A DNA stretch of 7,471 nt from positions 1 to 7,471 of the forward strand of contig JANTFY010000110.1 of NCBI GenBank assembly GCA_024763185.1, in the 5' to 3' direction. A program made the position numbers and the translations under genes. Below the pieces are notes generated by a model. It worked only from the letters and a program-made list of their open reading frames with translations, was not told the DNA's origin and did not search any database. Below, piece after piece: positions 7,013 through 7,471 of this stretch (within the stretch, counting starts at the first letter, position 1; each line of letters starts with the position of its first letter). The DNA comes from Gammaproteobacteria bacterium. GTDB lineage: Bacteria > Pseudomonadota > Gammaproteobacteria > GCA-001735895.

Positions 7013-7471
7013 TCAAACCACCATGCCGTAGCCCATGACAAAAATCATCGGGGTTAAAGAGGCAAAGGCAATCAGGCCGAAGCCATCGGTCATCGGGTTG
7101 CGGCCCTTGATGGAGCTGGCCAGCCCCACGCCCAAAGCGGTTACCAGTGGCACGGTAATGGTCGAGGTGGTCACGCCACCGGAATCATAGGCAATGCCGA
7201 TTATTTCCTTGGGGGCGAATACGGTCATGATGACCACCCCGATATAGCCGGTAATGATCAGGTATTGAATCGGCCAGCCCTTGATGATGCGTAATACGCC
7301 AACCAGGATGGCGGCTCCCACGGACACTGCCACGGTAATGCGTAAACCAAATGCATAGGATGATCGCGAGGCCTCGCTATCGTCAATCATATTACCGCTG
7401 GCGGCTACCCTGGCCGCTTCATCAGCTACCGCAATCAGTGCCGGTTCGGCGACCGTGGTGCCAAAACCCAG
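7013..7471 (-). CDS. DUF1538 integral membrane protein 1, partial (5' end outside window)
   Basis: Only the last 152 residues are present, and the frame is open to the right edge of the window. The visible part starts with LGFGTTVAEPALIAVADEAA, the same block as GFSTTIAEPSLLAVA in the downstream paralogue, and continues with LRI.V...., IITGYIGVVIMTVFAPKEII, AYDSGGVTTSTITVPLVTAL and DGFGLIAFASLTPM. Alignment by eye shows the two proteins are clearly paralogous and nearly collinear in this region, differing mainly in the loop after the AEP block. The internal ATG at 7390 is not the start, because the conserved AEP block lies upstream of it in the same frame. It is the first gene of the group visible in the window, 26 bases before DUF1538 protein 2. 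It probably forms the other subunit of a two-component cation/proton antiporter. The protein ends shortly after the last membrane segment (GYGMVV). Confidence 0.85.
   Translation of the reverse strand: MGFGTTVAEPALIAVADEAARVAASGNMIDDSEASRSSYAFGLRITVAVSVGAAILVGVLRIIKGWPIQYLIITGYIGVVIMTVFAPKEIIGIAYDSGGVTTSTITVPLVTALGVGLASSIKGRNPMTDGFGLIAFASLTPMIFVMGYGMVV

Noticed and set aside
1..7471. CRISPR array, tRNA, rRNA or riboswitch
   Set aside because: No regularly spaced repeats and no RNA-gene signature were seen; almost the whole window is protein coding.

Overview
The window looks like gammaproteobacterial DNA, probably marine or otherwise salt-exposed. Three features point that way: a very large secreted protein ending in a GlyGly-CTERM-type sorting tail, a pair of DUF1538 membrane proteins (a family linked to Na+(K+)/H+ exchange in a halophilic Halomonas), and Shine-Dalgarno-led, tightly packed genes of medium GC content. 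The species cannot be named from this window.

Layout. Positions 1-114 hold the last 37 codons of an IS30-family transposase, the edge of an insertion sequence that continues to the left. Positions 172-5247 (+) hold one 1691-residue mosaic exoprotein: signal peptide, lipase/esterase-like alpha/beta hydrolase, Ig-like region, a likely seven-bladed PD40-type beta-propeller, an InlB-B-like repeat, two tandem cadherin-like modules, an acidic linker, and a hydrophobic and basic C-terminal sorting tail. Positions 5248-5445 are a 198-base convergent intergenic region with no recognisable gene, although one frame there reads in a protein-like way. Positions 5446-7471 (-) carry a compact four-gene operon, in transcription order: DUF1538 protein 1 (5' end outside the window), DUF1538 protein 2, a small PII-like protein, and a two-CBS-domain protein. 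The gaps are 26 bp, 12 bp and a 4-bp ATGA overlap.

How the genes work together. The operon reads as a two-subunit cation/proton antiporter made with two soluble cytoplasmic sensor proteins of families that usually bind nucleotides. This suggests transport gated by energy or nucleotide status. The exoprotein is transcribed towards the operon and is probably unrelated: a cell-surface or secreted hydrolase with binding modules. The part of the window most worth pursuing is the DUF1538-DUF1538-PII-CBS unit, followed by the architecture of the exoprotein.
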